Position numbers and translations under genes: made by a program. Below are positions 9,119-18,092 of a stretch of 64,000 bases of DNA, one piece after another (the stretch's first letter is position 1; every line of letters begins with the position of its first letter). The notes below the pieces were generated by a model. That model worked only from the letters and a program-made list of their open reading frames with translations, did no database searches and was not told where the DNA came from. This stretch comes from an uncultured Lachnospiraceae bacterium (lineage in GTDB: Bacteria > Bacillota > Clostridia > Lachnospirales > Lachnospiraceae), in NCBI GenBank assembly GCA_900539715.1, contig UQDA01000001.1:62001-126000 (forward strand). Direction: 5' to 3'.

Positions 9119-9310
9119 CTACACAAACAGGCTGCATCCCTGCCTCCGGAAATGCTCAATCTTCTCGTCCAGAATCGTTTCCTCCACACCCAGCTTTTCC
9201 GCAAGGCAGCTTTTACACAAAAACTGCCTTGCTCCCCTGTTCACAAATTTCCGGTATGTATTTTCATCCAGACGTGTAAGCGTCTTTTTACACGCCATGC
9301 ATTCTGACAT
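9119..9310 (-). CDS. Small zinc-ribbon-like protein
   Basis: A protein of 63 aa with CxxC (Cys4, Cys7) and CKSC (Cys32, Cys35), enough for one structural zinc. Its ATG overlaps the stop of the alpha-galactosidase gene (TAATG), so it is translated by coupling. The function is unknown. Confidence 0.7.
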   Translation of the reverse strand: MSECMACKKTLTRLDENTYRKFVNRGARQFLCKSCLAEKLGVEETILDEKIEHFRRQGCSLFV

Positions 9311-10440
9311 TACAGGCTCACGACCTTTCCGCGGTAAACAGCGCAGTCAAATGGCTCCAGCTCCTTTCTCAGCGTTGCATTAGGTACGTTCCTCTCTTCG
9401 CCCGTCCATACCTCTTTCAGTTTAAGCGTCTTTCCAGTGCTCATCGGGAGTCCCAGCTCGTCCAGATTTAAGTTGGCGGTCATCTTTTTGTCGCTCATAT
9501 TGAAAAGTCCCAGAGCGATATCGCCGTTGGAAAGCTGTTTTGAATATATCACCATATCCTCGCCGGACCAGACACCTGTCAGACGCACCGGCTGACGGCA
9601 CAGCGGGTCCTGATTTATCGCTATCATCTCCGGATTCATCAGGATATCTTTTGTTGCCTGATTCATATTACGGATGTCGCAGCCGATCATCAGAGGAGAG
9701 CCCAGGAATGCCCAGATTGAATAGTGGGTTTTGTACTGTACATCGGTGCATCCTGCAAGACCTACATTTCCCTTACCATACATACCGACTACCAGCATAT
9801 CCATATCGTTAAAGCAGCCTACGCCATTATACGGATGTAGCTTTTCCTGCTGCTTTGTCAGATCCTTAATAGATTCCCACGTATCAAAAATATCCCCCGT
9901 CGAACGCCACATGCTCGCTCCGGTCTCCTTGATCCACTCATGGGTTTCATCCGCTCCCCACGAGCATGCGGAAAACAGAATATCCCTGCCGCAGTTTTCC
10001 AGTGCGATTCCCATGCGGCGGTACAGATATTTGCCGTGAATAATCGGACTGTGATAACAATAATCATACTTCAAAAAGTCGACTCCCCACTCCGCAAAAG
10101 TCTCCGCATCCACAAATTCATGCTCGAAGCTGCCTGGATAACCCGCGCAAGTCAGATTTCCGGCACAGGAATACATACCGAATTTCAGTCCCTTTGAGTG
10201 AACATAATCCGCTACCGCTTTCATGCCATGCGGAAATTTCTCCGGATCTGCCACAAGACGTCCGTTTTCATCTCTCTCCCTCAAAGACCAACAGTCGTCG
10301 ATAACAAGATAATCATAGCCCTTTTCCAAAAGCCCCTCGTTCACCATCGCATCCGCAGTCTCCATAATAAGTTGCTCATTAATATCTTTTCCAAATGTGT
10401 TCCAACTGTTCCAGCCCATAGGGGGCGTTAATTTTACCAT
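9310..10440 (-). CDS. Alpha-galactosidase, glycoside hydrolase family 27
   Basis: A protein of 376 aa. PPMGWNSWNTFG at the N-terminus, YLVIDDCW (~45), FLKYDYC (nucleophile Asp, ~130) and WRSTGDIFD (acid/base Asp, ~188) are the diagnostic GH27 blocks. It removes terminal alpha-galactosyl units. No signal peptide, so it acts on imported oligosaccharides. GAGGAGGTC lies upstream of the ATG. First gene of the run GH27, zinc protein, DUF4091 and suhB, and divergent from an AraC gene that probably controls it. Confidence 0.93.
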   Translation of the reverse strand: MVKLTPPMGWNSWNTFGKDINEQLIMETADAMVNEGLLEKGYDYLVIDDCWSLRERDENGRLVADPEKFPHGMKAVADYVHSKGLKFGMYSCAGNLTCAGYPGSFEHEFVDAETFAEWGVDFLKYDYCYHSPIIHGKYLYRRMGIALENCGRDILFSACSWGADETHEWIKETGASMWRSTGDIFDTWESIKDLTKQQEKLHPYNGVGCFNDMDMLVVGMYGKGNVGLAGCTDVQYKTHYSIWAFLGSPLMIGCDIRNMNQATKDILMNPEMIAINQDPLCRQPVRLTGVWSGEDMVIYSKQLSNGDIALGLFNMSDKKMTANLNLDELGLPMSTGKTLKLKEVWTGEERNVPNATLRKELEPFDCAVYRGKVVSL

Positions 10441-10475
10441 AATTCTTGACCTCCTCTTCGTTTTCAGGTATGGTC

Positions 10476-10483
10476 ATTATAAT
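10476..10483. promoter_or_regulatory. Shared -10 region between GH27 and araC-type genes
   Basis: ATTATAAT holds a TATAAT in each direction (10478-10483 plus, 10476-10481 minus). No convincing -35 box is seen on either side, in line with activator-dependent promoters. Confidence 0.45.
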
Positions 10484-10555
10484 ATGGAATTTCAGTTCTT
10501 TTCCATGCTGTTTTGTTGCATAAGCATGGATTATCAGTTCAATCGGAGTATTGAT

Positions 10556-11371
10556 ATGGCTATTTTTACAGATTCCTCACCCCTTGCGCCCTCCTTAAAT
10601 CTGTCCGGGACCGGCCGTCAGGACTGCCGCGACCTTCACGCCTGGGGACCGGGTGTGCGCCCGGTCTACATCATTCATCATGTACTGCATGGGAAAGGCT
10701 TTCTGGAAACCCAGAAAATGTGCTTTTCCATTTCCGCAGGAGAAAGCTTTCTCATCTGCCCGTATGAAACGATATACTATTATCCCGATCCTGCCGACCC
10801 ATGGGAATATACATGGGTGGAATTTGACGGACGGGATGCCGCCGTTCTCCTGCAGGAGAGCGCCATGTCCCCAGTCTCTCCAGTATGTCCTCCCCTTGCG
10901 GACGCTCCTCTCGCACTCCTTTTTGACCGCCTCCAGCATATCGACATTTATCGAAAAAACCACGCGGAAGCTATCGGTCTGCTCTATACTCTTCTCGGCA
11001 TTTATGCAGACGGTTTTCCCGCCTGTGCCCAACCGCTCCCGGAAGAGACCGAACTGTTATCCACAGCCATCCGTCTCATCCGCACTAATTATCACCACTC
11101 CTCCTTCACTGCCGAACAGCTCTGTCGGATGCTCGGCGTCAGCCGCAGCACGCTCTATCGCATTTTTCAAAAAGAGCTGTCCTCCGCTCCCAGTCGGTTC
11201 ATCACTGATTTCCGGCTGCGCCAGGCAAGACATCTCCTTTCCAGAGGCAGCGCCGTCAAGACGACCGCACTCTCCTGCGGTTTTTCCGACCCTTTCTATT
11301 TTTCAAGGCTGTTCCGCAAAGAAATGGGGACTTCTCCGAGCGAGTACCGGAGGCTGCACAGCAAGGTATGA
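10556..11371 (+). CDS. AraC-family regulator with cupin sensor domain
   Basis: About 271 aa. The N-terminal ~90 residues form a cupin-like ligand domain (PVYIIHHVLHGKGF, ISAGESFLICP). The C-terminal ~100 residues hold two HTH motifs (FTAEQLCRMLGVSRSTLYRIF, and AVKTTALSCGFSDPFYFSRLF). The ATG at 10556 is preferred because CGGAG lies 8 bp upstream; ATGs at 10526 and 10484 are possible. It faces the alpha-galactosidase cluster and likely activates it in response to a sugar. Confidence 0.88.
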   Translation: MAIFTDSSPLAPSLNLSGTGRQDCRDLHAWGPGVRPVYIIHHVLHGKGFLETQKMCFSISAGESFLICPYETIYYYPDPADPWEYTWVEFDGRDAAVLLQESAMSPVSPVCPPLADAPLALLFDRLQHIDIYRKNHAEAIGLLYTLLGIYADGFPACAQPLPEETELLSTAIRLIRTNYHHSSFTAEQLCRMLGVSRSTLYRIFQKELSSAPSRFITDFRLRQARHLLSRGSAVKTTALSCGFSDPFYFSRLFRKEMGTSPSEYRRLHSKV

Positions 11372-11544
11372 CGCCGTACAGCTTTTTTCTTTCCTATCAA
11401 TACCTCCGGCAAAAGCCGCAGAACACGAATTTTCAAATGTGACCTCGTCACACTCATGCCCCTTTTATCTGGACTTCCCGGCCGCATTCATGTTAGGATG
11501 TAGCAAACAAAACACAGTAAATTTTTCAGAAAGGATTATTTTGC

Positions 11545-12939
11545 ATGAATTTTAACATTGAAACGAGCGTTTCTGCGCTCACCGTGTTTCTGCAGGGTGT
11601 CCTGAGCTTTTTCTCCCCCTGCGTCCTGCCGCTTATCCCGCTTTACGTCAGCTATTTTGCCGGCGGCGCAAAAAAAATAGAAGAGGACGGAACCGTTACC
11701 TACCCCCGAAAAAAAGTAATGCTCAATACCCTGTTTTTTGTTCTTGGTATCAGCTTTACCTTCTTCCTCCTCGGGCTTGGATTCACGGCGCTCGGAAGAT
11801 TCTTTTCCGGAAACCGGATATGGTTTGCCCGTTTCGGCGGTATCCTCATGATACTTTTTGGTCTCTATCAGCTCGGTATCTTCGGGCGCTCCGATAAGAT
11901 CGAGCAGGAACACCGGCTACCCCTGCGCCTCGACCGCTTTGCCATGGGGCCTGTGCCGGCGTTTTTGCTCGGCTTTACTTTCAGCTTCGCATGGACTCCC
12001 TGCGTCGGCCCTGCGCTTGGCAGCGTGCTTTTGATGGCAGGCTCCTCCGCCACGATCGGAAAAGGATTTTTCCTCATCGGCGTATATACGCTGGGATTCG
12101 TTCTGCCGTTTATCGCAGTCGGCCTTTTTACCGGAGCCGTCCTTGGATTTTTCAAAAAATACCGCAGTGTGGTGCGCTATACTGTTAAGGTCAGCGCTGT
12201 TTTACTCATCCTCATGGGCTTCATGACACTGACCGGATTCATGAACAATATGACCGGATATCTTTCCAGCCTCGGAAACGGTGCTGTATCCTCGCAGGAA
12301 ACATCTTCCGCAGATGACGCAGATCATCAGGACAGCAACGCGTCCGGCAGCACCGGCGAAACATCTGCTCACGCAGACGCTCCCGACGCCGGAGGCAGCT
12401 CTTCACAGACTGCCGAAAACGCTGCTGAAACATCCAAACCAAACAGCGGCGAAGCTGCCCCGTCTGCCCCCGAAACTGTTCCCGCACCCGATTTCACTCT
12501 CATCGACCAGTATGGGAACGAACACACGCTCTCTGACTACAAAGGCAAAACCGTATTTTTGAACTTCTGGGCGACCTGGTGCGGTCCATGCCGTTCCGAA
12601 ATGCCCGAAATCCAGGAGCTTTATGAAAAATACGGTCAAAATGAAGAGGAGCTTGTCGTCCTCGGCGTAGCCACCCCGAACCTCGGCAGGGAAGGCTCTG
12701 CGGAAGATATCGCCAAATTCCTGAAAGATCAGGGCTATACCTTCCCGACTGTCATGGATGACACCGGATTTATTTCTGCCATGTATGGTATTTCTGCCTA
12801 TCCGACCACCTTCATGATAGATGTGAACGGAAATGTATACGGCTACGTGGCGAGTGCCCTTACCGGAGATATCATGGAAAGCATCGTCCAACAGACAATG
12901 GACTCCGTGATCACGGAAACTTCCGAAGATATTCAATAA
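11545..12939 (+). CDS. CcdA-TlpA fusion: membrane thiol transporter with thioredoxin-like domain
   Basis: A protein of 464 aa. Residues ~1-235 are a CcdA/DsbD-type six-helix domain carrying its two key Pro-Cys sites, SFFSPCVLPLIPLY and AWTPCVGPALGS. A low-complexity Ser/Ala/Glu linker covers ~250-310. Residues ~315-455 are a TlpA/ResA-type thioredoxin fold with WATWCGPC and AYPTTFMID (cis-Pro). The CcdA part passes electrons across the membrane to the extracytoplasmic thioredoxin part, which reduces disulfides. The fusion makes donor and carrier one polypeptide. A strong terminator follows. Confidence 0.92.
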   Translation: MNFNIETSVSALTVFLQGVLSFFSPCVLPLIPLYVSYFAGGAKKIEEDGTVTYPRKKVMLNTLFFVLGISFTFFLLGLGFTALGRFFSGNRIWFARFGGILMILFGLYQLGIFGRSDKIEQEHRLPLRLDRFAMGPVPAFLLGFTFSFAWTPCVGPALGSVLLMAGSSATIGKGFFLIGVYTLGFVLPFIAVGLFTGAVLGFFKKYRSVVRYTVKVSAVLLILMGFMTLTGFMNNMTGYLSSLGNGAVSSQETSSADDADHQDSNASGSTGETSAHADAPDAGGSSSQTAENAAETSKPNSGEAAPSAPETVPAPDFTLIDQYGNEHTLSDYKGKTVFLNFWATWCGPCRSEMPEIQELYEKYGQNEEELVVLGVATPNLGREGSAEDIAKFLKDQGYTFPTVMDDTGFISAMYGISAYPTTFMIDVNGNVYGYVASALTGDIMESIVQQTMDSVITETSEDIQ

Positions 12940-12940
12940 T

Positions 12941-12992
12941 AAAAAGCGTTGTTTTTCCTCTTATTTTTCAAAAGGAAAAACAACGCTTTTTT
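12941..12992 (+). terminator. Terminator after ccdA-tlpA
   Basis: AAAAAGCGTTGTTTTTCC pairs with GGAAAAACAACGCTTTTTT. Confidence 0.9.
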
Positions 12993-13044
12993 CTTATATA
13001 GCAAAAAGAAACGTATACACGCCTCTCTTTGCTATATCATGTTC

Positions 13045-14523
13045 TCAATCAATACTCAGTTTAAAAACAACCGGACCAACGCTCTGATATTTTGTCCTTA
13101 TCTTCAAACCTTCCTCGTCCCGGCTCCACTGCGGCAGCTCGTCTGTCCCGAGCACCTCCACTTTTTTAATGATTCCATTAAAATTCGCATGCCGGGACGC
13201 ATCCTGGATTCCCAGCGACGTAATGCAATAGCTTCCTTCCGTATCGCATTTTAATGCGGTCGCGTACAAATACCCGTTTTTTGTCGTAAAACGAATGTCA
13301 TGGGAAGTATAGTTTTTCTTAATCCGGTCTGTAAACTGCCCTTCCTCTATCTGCGTCGGGCCTTCGCCGTATTTACGCCACGTCCTTGTGCCGTAAATCG
13401 CCTCACCGTTGACAGCCATCCACTCCCCGATTCCGGTCAGCACCGCCGTATCCTCATCTGAAATCGTTCCGTCTGCCTTTGGCCCCACATTCAACAACAG
13501 GCAGCCGTTTTTACTCACGATATCCACAAGATCACAAAGAATATCCTCATAGGGTCTGAACTCATTGTTTTCCGTATAGCACCATGAATTTAAAGCGATT
13601 GCCGTATCTGTCTGCCAGAAGTAGGGCTTCATCTCAGCAAACTGTCCCCTCTCCACATCCGGCACTGCACAGCCAAAAGAAAAGGCATCATGCTTGTAAT
13701 TGATCACCACTTCCATGCCCCATTCCGCAGCGCGGTTATAATAATATGCCGCCAGCTTTTTTAAATAGGGCTTCATTGCCGAATGCTGTATCCACCAGTC
13801 AAAATACAAAATCTTCGGTCGATAATTATCAATGATCTCACAGGTCCGCACAAGCCAGTCCTGCATATATTCCTCTGTCGGCTCCGGCTTACTGTACAGA
13901 TCATGATGATTCTCCGGCTCCGGCATTGCGGGCCAGTAAAAATCGCCCCGCTCCATAGGATCCTTTACATCACTGTCAAACTCCTTTCCATGCCCCATGA
14001 AAAACCAGTGCTCCACCCGATGGGAAGACGCTCCGTTTTCCATACCGTGCCTCCTAAAGCTCTCCGTCAGCTCCCCGAGGACGTCACGCTTTGGCCCCAT
14101 CTCATATGCATTCCAGTGCGAAATCCCGCTCTTATACATCTGAAATCCATCGTGATGCTCCGCTACCGGCACGACATATCGCGCGCCGGCTTTTTCAAAC
14201 AGCTCTGTCCACTTCTCAGGATCAAACTTTTCCGCCTGAAACATCGGGATAAAGTCCTTATAGCCAAATTCCGACTGTTTCCCGTATGTCGCGATATGAT
14301 GCTCATATGCCTTTGAGCCCTCGATGTACATATTCCGGGAATACCACTCGCTGTCAAACTGCGGCACACTATAAACACCCCAGTGAATAAAAATACCGAA
14401 TTTTGCATTCCGGTACCATTCCGGCACCTGATATGCAGACAGCGATTCCCAACTGTCCGTAAAAGGTCCCTTCGCAATCACTTCATCAATCTTTCTCAGA
14501 TATTCTGTCATATCATACATCAT
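13045..14523 (-). CDS. Alpha-L-fucosidase, glycoside hydrolase family 29
   Basis: About 492 aa. GH29 signatures: YRNAKFGIFIHWGVYSVP near the N-terminus, PVAEHHDGFQMY (~135), and KILYFDWWIQ carrying the catalytic nucleophile Asp (~240). NGCLLLNVGPKADGTI marks the end of the barrel, and a small beta domain follows. It removes alpha-fucose from glycans such as mucin or milk oligosaccharides. No signal peptide. GGGGAGAG lies before a double ATG (14523/14520). It starts 11 bp after the AI-2E permease stop on the same strand. Confidence 0.93.
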   Translation of the reverse strand: MMYDMTEYLRKIDEVIAKGPFTDSWESLSAYQVPEWYRNAKFGIFIHWGVYSVPQFDSEWYSRNMYIEGSKAYEHHIATYGKQSEFGYKDFIPMFQAEKFDPEKWTELFEKAGARYVVPVAEHHDGFQMYKSGISHWNAYEMGPKRDVLGELTESFRRHGMENGASSHRVEHWFFMGHGKEFDSDVKDPMERGDFYWPAMPEPENHHDLYSKPEPTEEYMQDWLVRTCEIIDNYRPKILYFDWWIQHSAMKPYLKKLAAYYYNRAAEWGMEVVINYKHDAFSFGCAVPDVERGQFAEMKPYFWQTDTAIALNSWCYTENNEFRPYEDILCDLVDIVSKNGCLLLNVGPKADGTISDEDTAVLTGIGEWMAVNGEAIYGTRTWRKYGEGPTQIEEGQFTDRIKKNYTSHDIRFTTKNGYLYATALKCDTEGSYCITSLGIQDASRHANFNGIIKKVEVLGTDELPQWSRDEEGLKIRTKYQSVGPVVFKLSID

Positions 14524-14533
14524 GATCTCTCCC

Positions 14534-15745
14534 CTACCGTTTTCCTGAAACATCCCCGCTTTTTTCTGCCGGTGAAGTCTGCATGTCTGCCCCTCTGCCT
14601 TCTGCCGCATCCTTCTTGCATGTGTCTGTCTTTGCTCGCCGCCTCACATCATCTCCCAACAGCTTGTAACATGTTGCCGCCACAGGAACACCGATCAACA
14701 TTCCGGGAATTCCCAAAACACCTCCGCCAATCGTTACTGCCGTCAGTACCCACATACCCGGAAGCCCGATGGAGCTTCCTACAACCTTGGGATAGATCAG
14801 ATTTCCTTCCAGCTGCTGCAGCACAATAATAAAGACAATAAATAAAAATGCCTTCAGCGGATCCTGTGTCAGAATCATCACAAAACCTACGCCCGCACCA
14901 AGATAAGCTCCTACGATCGGAATCAGCGCTGTCGCCCCGATAAACGCGCCGATCATCGGTGCATACGGGAAACGGAAAATCCACATGCCAAGTGTACAGA
15001 GCGATCCTAAAATAACCGCTTCCGTTACCTGCCCTACAATGAAGCTTGAAAAGGTCTGATCTGCCGTTTTTACAATCCGTTTTCCCCGTTCGATCAGCTC
15101 AGGCTTCAGATAGGCATGTACCAGAGCCTTGGCCTGCCGTCCCAGCTTTTCCTTGCTTGACAGCAGATAAATGGAAAATATCAGGGAAATCACAAAATGG
15201 ATCGTTCCGCCGATCACACCGCTTACGATCGATACGGTAGAATTGAGCACGCCGCTTAATCCGCTTTTCAGATACTGCCACACCGTATCACTCAGCGCAT
15301 TCCAGTCAATCTGAAGATTTTCCAGCTCCTCTGCAGTCTTTGGAAATCCTTCCAGATTTTTCGCAAGCCAGTCCATCGACTCCTCCACAAGCTCCGGAAC
15401 AGCCTGTCCGATCAAAACGACTGCATTTGCCAGCTCCGGCAGCACCACTCTCAAAATCGCAAAGGCAATCAAAGCCACTGCCAGAATAGAAAACACGATA
15501 CAGACCGGACGGCGGGTTTTTTTTACGATCGCTTTCTTTGAATCAGGAAAATATTTTCCTTCAAACCACCTCATCGGCAGGTTCAGCACATATGCCATCA
15601 CACAGCCCGCAATAAGAGGCATGGCAATCCCCCACAGATTTCCCGCACCTCCAAGCAGCACATCGAAATATCTGATTCCCAGAATCAATGCTGTCGCCAG
15701 TAAAAAATACTTTACGATCCTCAAATCCATTTTCCGTCTGTCCAT
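14534..15745 (-). CDS. AI-2E family (PerM-like) membrane transporter
   Basis: A protein of 403 aa with about eight hydrophobic segments and the family features GTIHFVISLIFSIYLLSSKE (~190) and YAPMIGAFIGATALIPIVGAYLGA (~260). The C-terminal ~40 residues are charged and soluble. Members export varied small molecules or ions; the substrate is not predictable. The ATG sits directly after the stop of the alarmone synthetase gene, so the two are co-translated. Confidence 0.87.
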   Translation of the reverse strand: MDRRKMDLRIVKYFLLATALILGIRYFDVLLGGAGNLWGIAMPLIAGCVMAYVLNLPMRWFEGKYFPDSKKAIVKKTRRPVCIVFSILAVALIAFAILRVVLPELANAVVLIGQAVPELVEESMDWLAKNLEGFPKTAEELENLQIDWNALSDTVWQYLKSGLSGVLNSTVSIVSGVIGGTIHFVISLIFSIYLLSSKEKLGRQAKALVHAYLKPELIERGKRIVKTADQTFSSFIVGQVTEAVILGSLCTLGMWIFRFPYAPMIGAFIGATALIPIVGAYLGAGVGFVMILTQDPLKAFLFIVFIIVLQQLEGNLIYPKVVGSSIGLPGMWVLTAVTIGGGVLGIPGMLIGVPVAATCYKLLGDDVRRRAKTDTCKKDAAEGRGADMQTSPAEKSGDVSGKR

Positions 15746-16480
15746 TTAATCGTCCTCCGCAAGATTTCCGCGTTCCTCGATCCGATGTTCCTCAAGACCT
15801 CCGCGTTCTTCCTCACTCTCCCACCTTCTGCGCTCTATCATACGCCGGATTCCCTGCATCTGATTATCCACCTGACAGATAGTGTCCGCACATTTTTTCA
15901 GCTCGACGGCAATCCTGTCCGCATCTTCAATATCCTGTTTATATTTGAGTTTGTGTTCCAGGCTTGCCCAAAAATCCATCGCAATCGTGCGCAGCTGCAC
16001 CTCTGCCCTCATGTGCTTTTTCTGATCCGACAAAAAAATCGGAATATCCAATATCAGGTGAAGGCTTCTGTAGCCGTTCGCCTTCGGATGTGCGATATAA
16101 TCCTTGATGTCTATCACCACGATATCATCCTGCTGCATCAGCTCCTCTGCCAGCGTATAAATATCCTCCGGGAAAGAACATATCACCCGTATGCCCGCCA
16201 CGTCAAAAATATGGCTTTCAATACTCTCCGGCGAAAGCTCCCAGCCTTTTCTCTGCATCTTTTCAACGATACTTCCCGGACTTTTCAACCGCGTCTTTAT
16301 CGTCTCGATCGGATTACGGTTGTGCTGCAAAGAAAATTCCGTATTCAGCACGCGGAACTTCGTTTCCACTTCCAGAATGGCGCACCGGTACTGCATCATC
16401 AGCCTCCGATACCGCGCATCCTCAAAAAAAACCTCCTCCGGATATTGTATCTTCTTTCCGTCTTCTGTATTTTCTGCCAT
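15746..16480 (-). CDS. Small alarmone synthetase (RelQ/YjbM-like GTP pyrophosphokinase)
   Basis: A protein of 244 aa made of a single RelA/SpoT synthetase domain: FDVAGIRVICSFPEDIY (~92), HPKANGYRSLHLIL (~131) and AEVQLRTIAMDFWASLEHKLKYK (~160). No HD hydrolase, TGS or ACT domains, so it is a stand-alone (p)ppGpp synthase acting in the cytoplasm. Its charged C-terminal ~30 residues look disordered. Small alarmone synthetases are typically controlled at transcription and by tetramer allostery. Confidence 0.9.
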   Translation of the reverse strand: MAENTEDGKKIQYPEEVFFEDARYRRLMMQYRCAILEVETKFRVLNTEFSLQHNRNPIETIKTRLKSPGSIVEKMQRKGWELSPESIESHIFDVAGIRVICSFPEDIYTLAEELMQQDDIVVIDIKDYIAHPKANGYRSLHLILDIPIFLSDQKKHMRAEVQLRTIAMDFWASLEHKLKYKQDIEDADRIAVELKKCADTICQVDNQMQGIRRMIERRRWESEEERGGLEEHRIEERGNLAEDD

Positions 16481-16578
16481 AATTATCCCCTTACCTTACA
16501 TTTTGTTTCAAAGGAAATCCCTGTTTCCTCTTCCTCCGGCCATATTCCCTCCCAAGTATAGGAGAGTTTTTTCTAAAG

Positions 16579-17139
16579 TCAATCTTTCAGCCTTCTCCGG
16601 AGTCCTTTGAAAAATTCCTTCAGCGCCTGGCTGCATTCCGCCTCCAAAACACCTCTGAAAATGGACACCTGATGATTAAATGCCGGTTCCTGCAAAAGGT
16701 TGTAAACTGATCCCGCGCATCCCGCCTTCGGGTTCATACACCCGATAATGACCTCCGGAATGCGCGCCTGCACGATCGCTCCGGCACACATCTGACACGG
16801 TTCCAGCGTCACATACAGCGTACATTCCTCCAGCCTCCAGTCCCCCAGCTTTTTGCTGGCGCGCCGTATCGCCGTCAGCTCTGCATGAGAAAGCGTGCTT
16901 TTATCCGTATTTCTCCGGTTATATCCCCTGCCAACGATTTCGCCGTTATGTACAATAACGCACCCTATCGGGACCTCTCCCAGCTGAGCCGCTTTTTTTG
17001 CCTGTTTCAGAGCTTCCTTCATATATTTTTCATGAAGACCAAGCTTTTCCTCCTGTTCCCTTATCCAGCTTTCCTTTTTTGCCTGCTTTGCAGCCTGCCG
17101 CGCCGCCTCTTTTTCCTCTTCGGTCCGCACTCTCGCCAT
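16579..17139 (-). CDS. tadA: tRNA-specific adenosine deaminase
   Basis: A protein of 186 aa. The zinc site is complete: HAE at 85-87 and PCQMC at 114-118, with GEVPIGCVIV (~54-63) forming the fold start. It converts A34 to inosine in the tRNA-Arg anticodon. A Lys/Glu-rich extension of ~30 residues precedes the usual start of the domain. Confidence 0.93.
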   Translation of the reverse strand: MARVRTEEEKEAARQAAKQAKKESWIREQEEKLGLHEKYMKEALKQAKKAAQLGEVPIGCVIVHNGEIVGRGYNRRNTDKSTLSHAELTAIRRASKKLGDWRLEECTLYVTLEPCQMCAGAIVQARIPEVIIGCMNPKAGCAGSVYNLLQEPAFNHQVSIFRGVLEAECSQALKEFFKGLRRRLKD

Positions 17140-17181
17140 ATCTGCTCCTTCTATGTTATAAACTATCCTGCCGCTGTAAAG

Positions 17182-17988
17182 TCAATCCTCTATTTTTATA
17201 AAAACTTTTGTAATGTATTCTTCATCATCCGCAATCGCAAAATCATTCATCCCCGCTTCAAAAGCAAAGCCTGTCAGACGTACGCCCATCCGCTCTGCTT
17301 CAGCAAGCATTTTGGCGTATAATTCCGGGAGCTTTTCCCATGTTCCCCGATTATATCCGCACAGATACCGACCTGCCGGACGCACGAGCGCGCCCTTCTG
17401 CCCCTTCTGATCCAACGCCGGGGAAAACAGCCCGTCATATTCTTCAAAACATCCCTGAAAGACCTTATCAAGGGAAATATAACTCCCTATCCCCATACGA
17501 CATTGCTCAATCCCCCACTTCTCCTTCACATATCGGAAAAAATCCTCTATTCCTTCCTCCACATCATCCATGGGAAGCGTCAGATATACCTGCCTCGGAA
17601 GCTCTTCCACGCCAAGCCACTGTTCCTCATCCTTACAGCACGCAAAAAGCTGTTCGCGCTTTGTCCGCAAAACCTGCTCCGTATACCTCAGCTTCCTTAT
17701 CTGTCCCTCTATCTCGGCAAGCTTTTCATCCGCGATGCGCACAAAATCCTCCGCATTCGGCTTTTTCACATAAGAATCTATCTCTTCTATACTCATGTTC
17801 AGCTCTTTGAGCATACGGATATATTCAAAATCCATGCTCTGTGCCGCATCATAATACCGGTATCCGTTTTCCCCCTTTGCGCGCGGAGAAAACAAGCCTA
17901 TCGAATCATAATAGTGCAAAGTCCTCTTATTTACCTCATGAAGTTTCGCAAACTGTGCGGTCGTCATCCGTTGGCTGTTTTTCGGCAT
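17182..17988 (-). CDS. MerR-family transcriptional regulator with effector-binding C-terminal domain
   Basis: A protein of 268 aa. Residues ~7-75 form the MerR DNA-binding domain (TTAQFAKLHEVNKRTLHYYD, then ENGYRYYD and IRMLKELNMSIEEI). A coiled coil covers ~85-115, and the C-terminal ~150 residues look like a GyrI/AraC-effector domain. The ATG at 17988 is preferred because AGGAGGGGTACGG precedes it. The target is unknown. Confidence 0.88.
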   Translation of the reverse strand: MPKNSQRMTTAQFAKLHEVNKRTLHYYDSIGLFSPRAKGENGYRYYDAAQSMDFEYIRMLKELNMSIEEIDSYVKKPNAEDFVRIADEKLAEIEGQIRKLRYTEQVLRTKREQLFACCKDEEQWLGVEELPRQVYLTLPMDDVEEGIEDFFRYVKEKWGIEQCRMGIGSYISLDKVFQGCFEEYDGLFSPALDQKGQKGALVRPAGRYLCGYNRGTWEKLPELYAKMLAEAERMGVRLTGFAFEAGMNDFAIADDEEYITKVFIKIED

Positions 17989-18092
17989 CCGTACCCCTCC
18001 TGTCTTCTGCGTAACCGGCCGGCACAAGCCGGACTGTTGCTAAAAGTATTATAGCAAAGCCGCCCTCCCTTTACAATTCCCGCATAAAAAAT

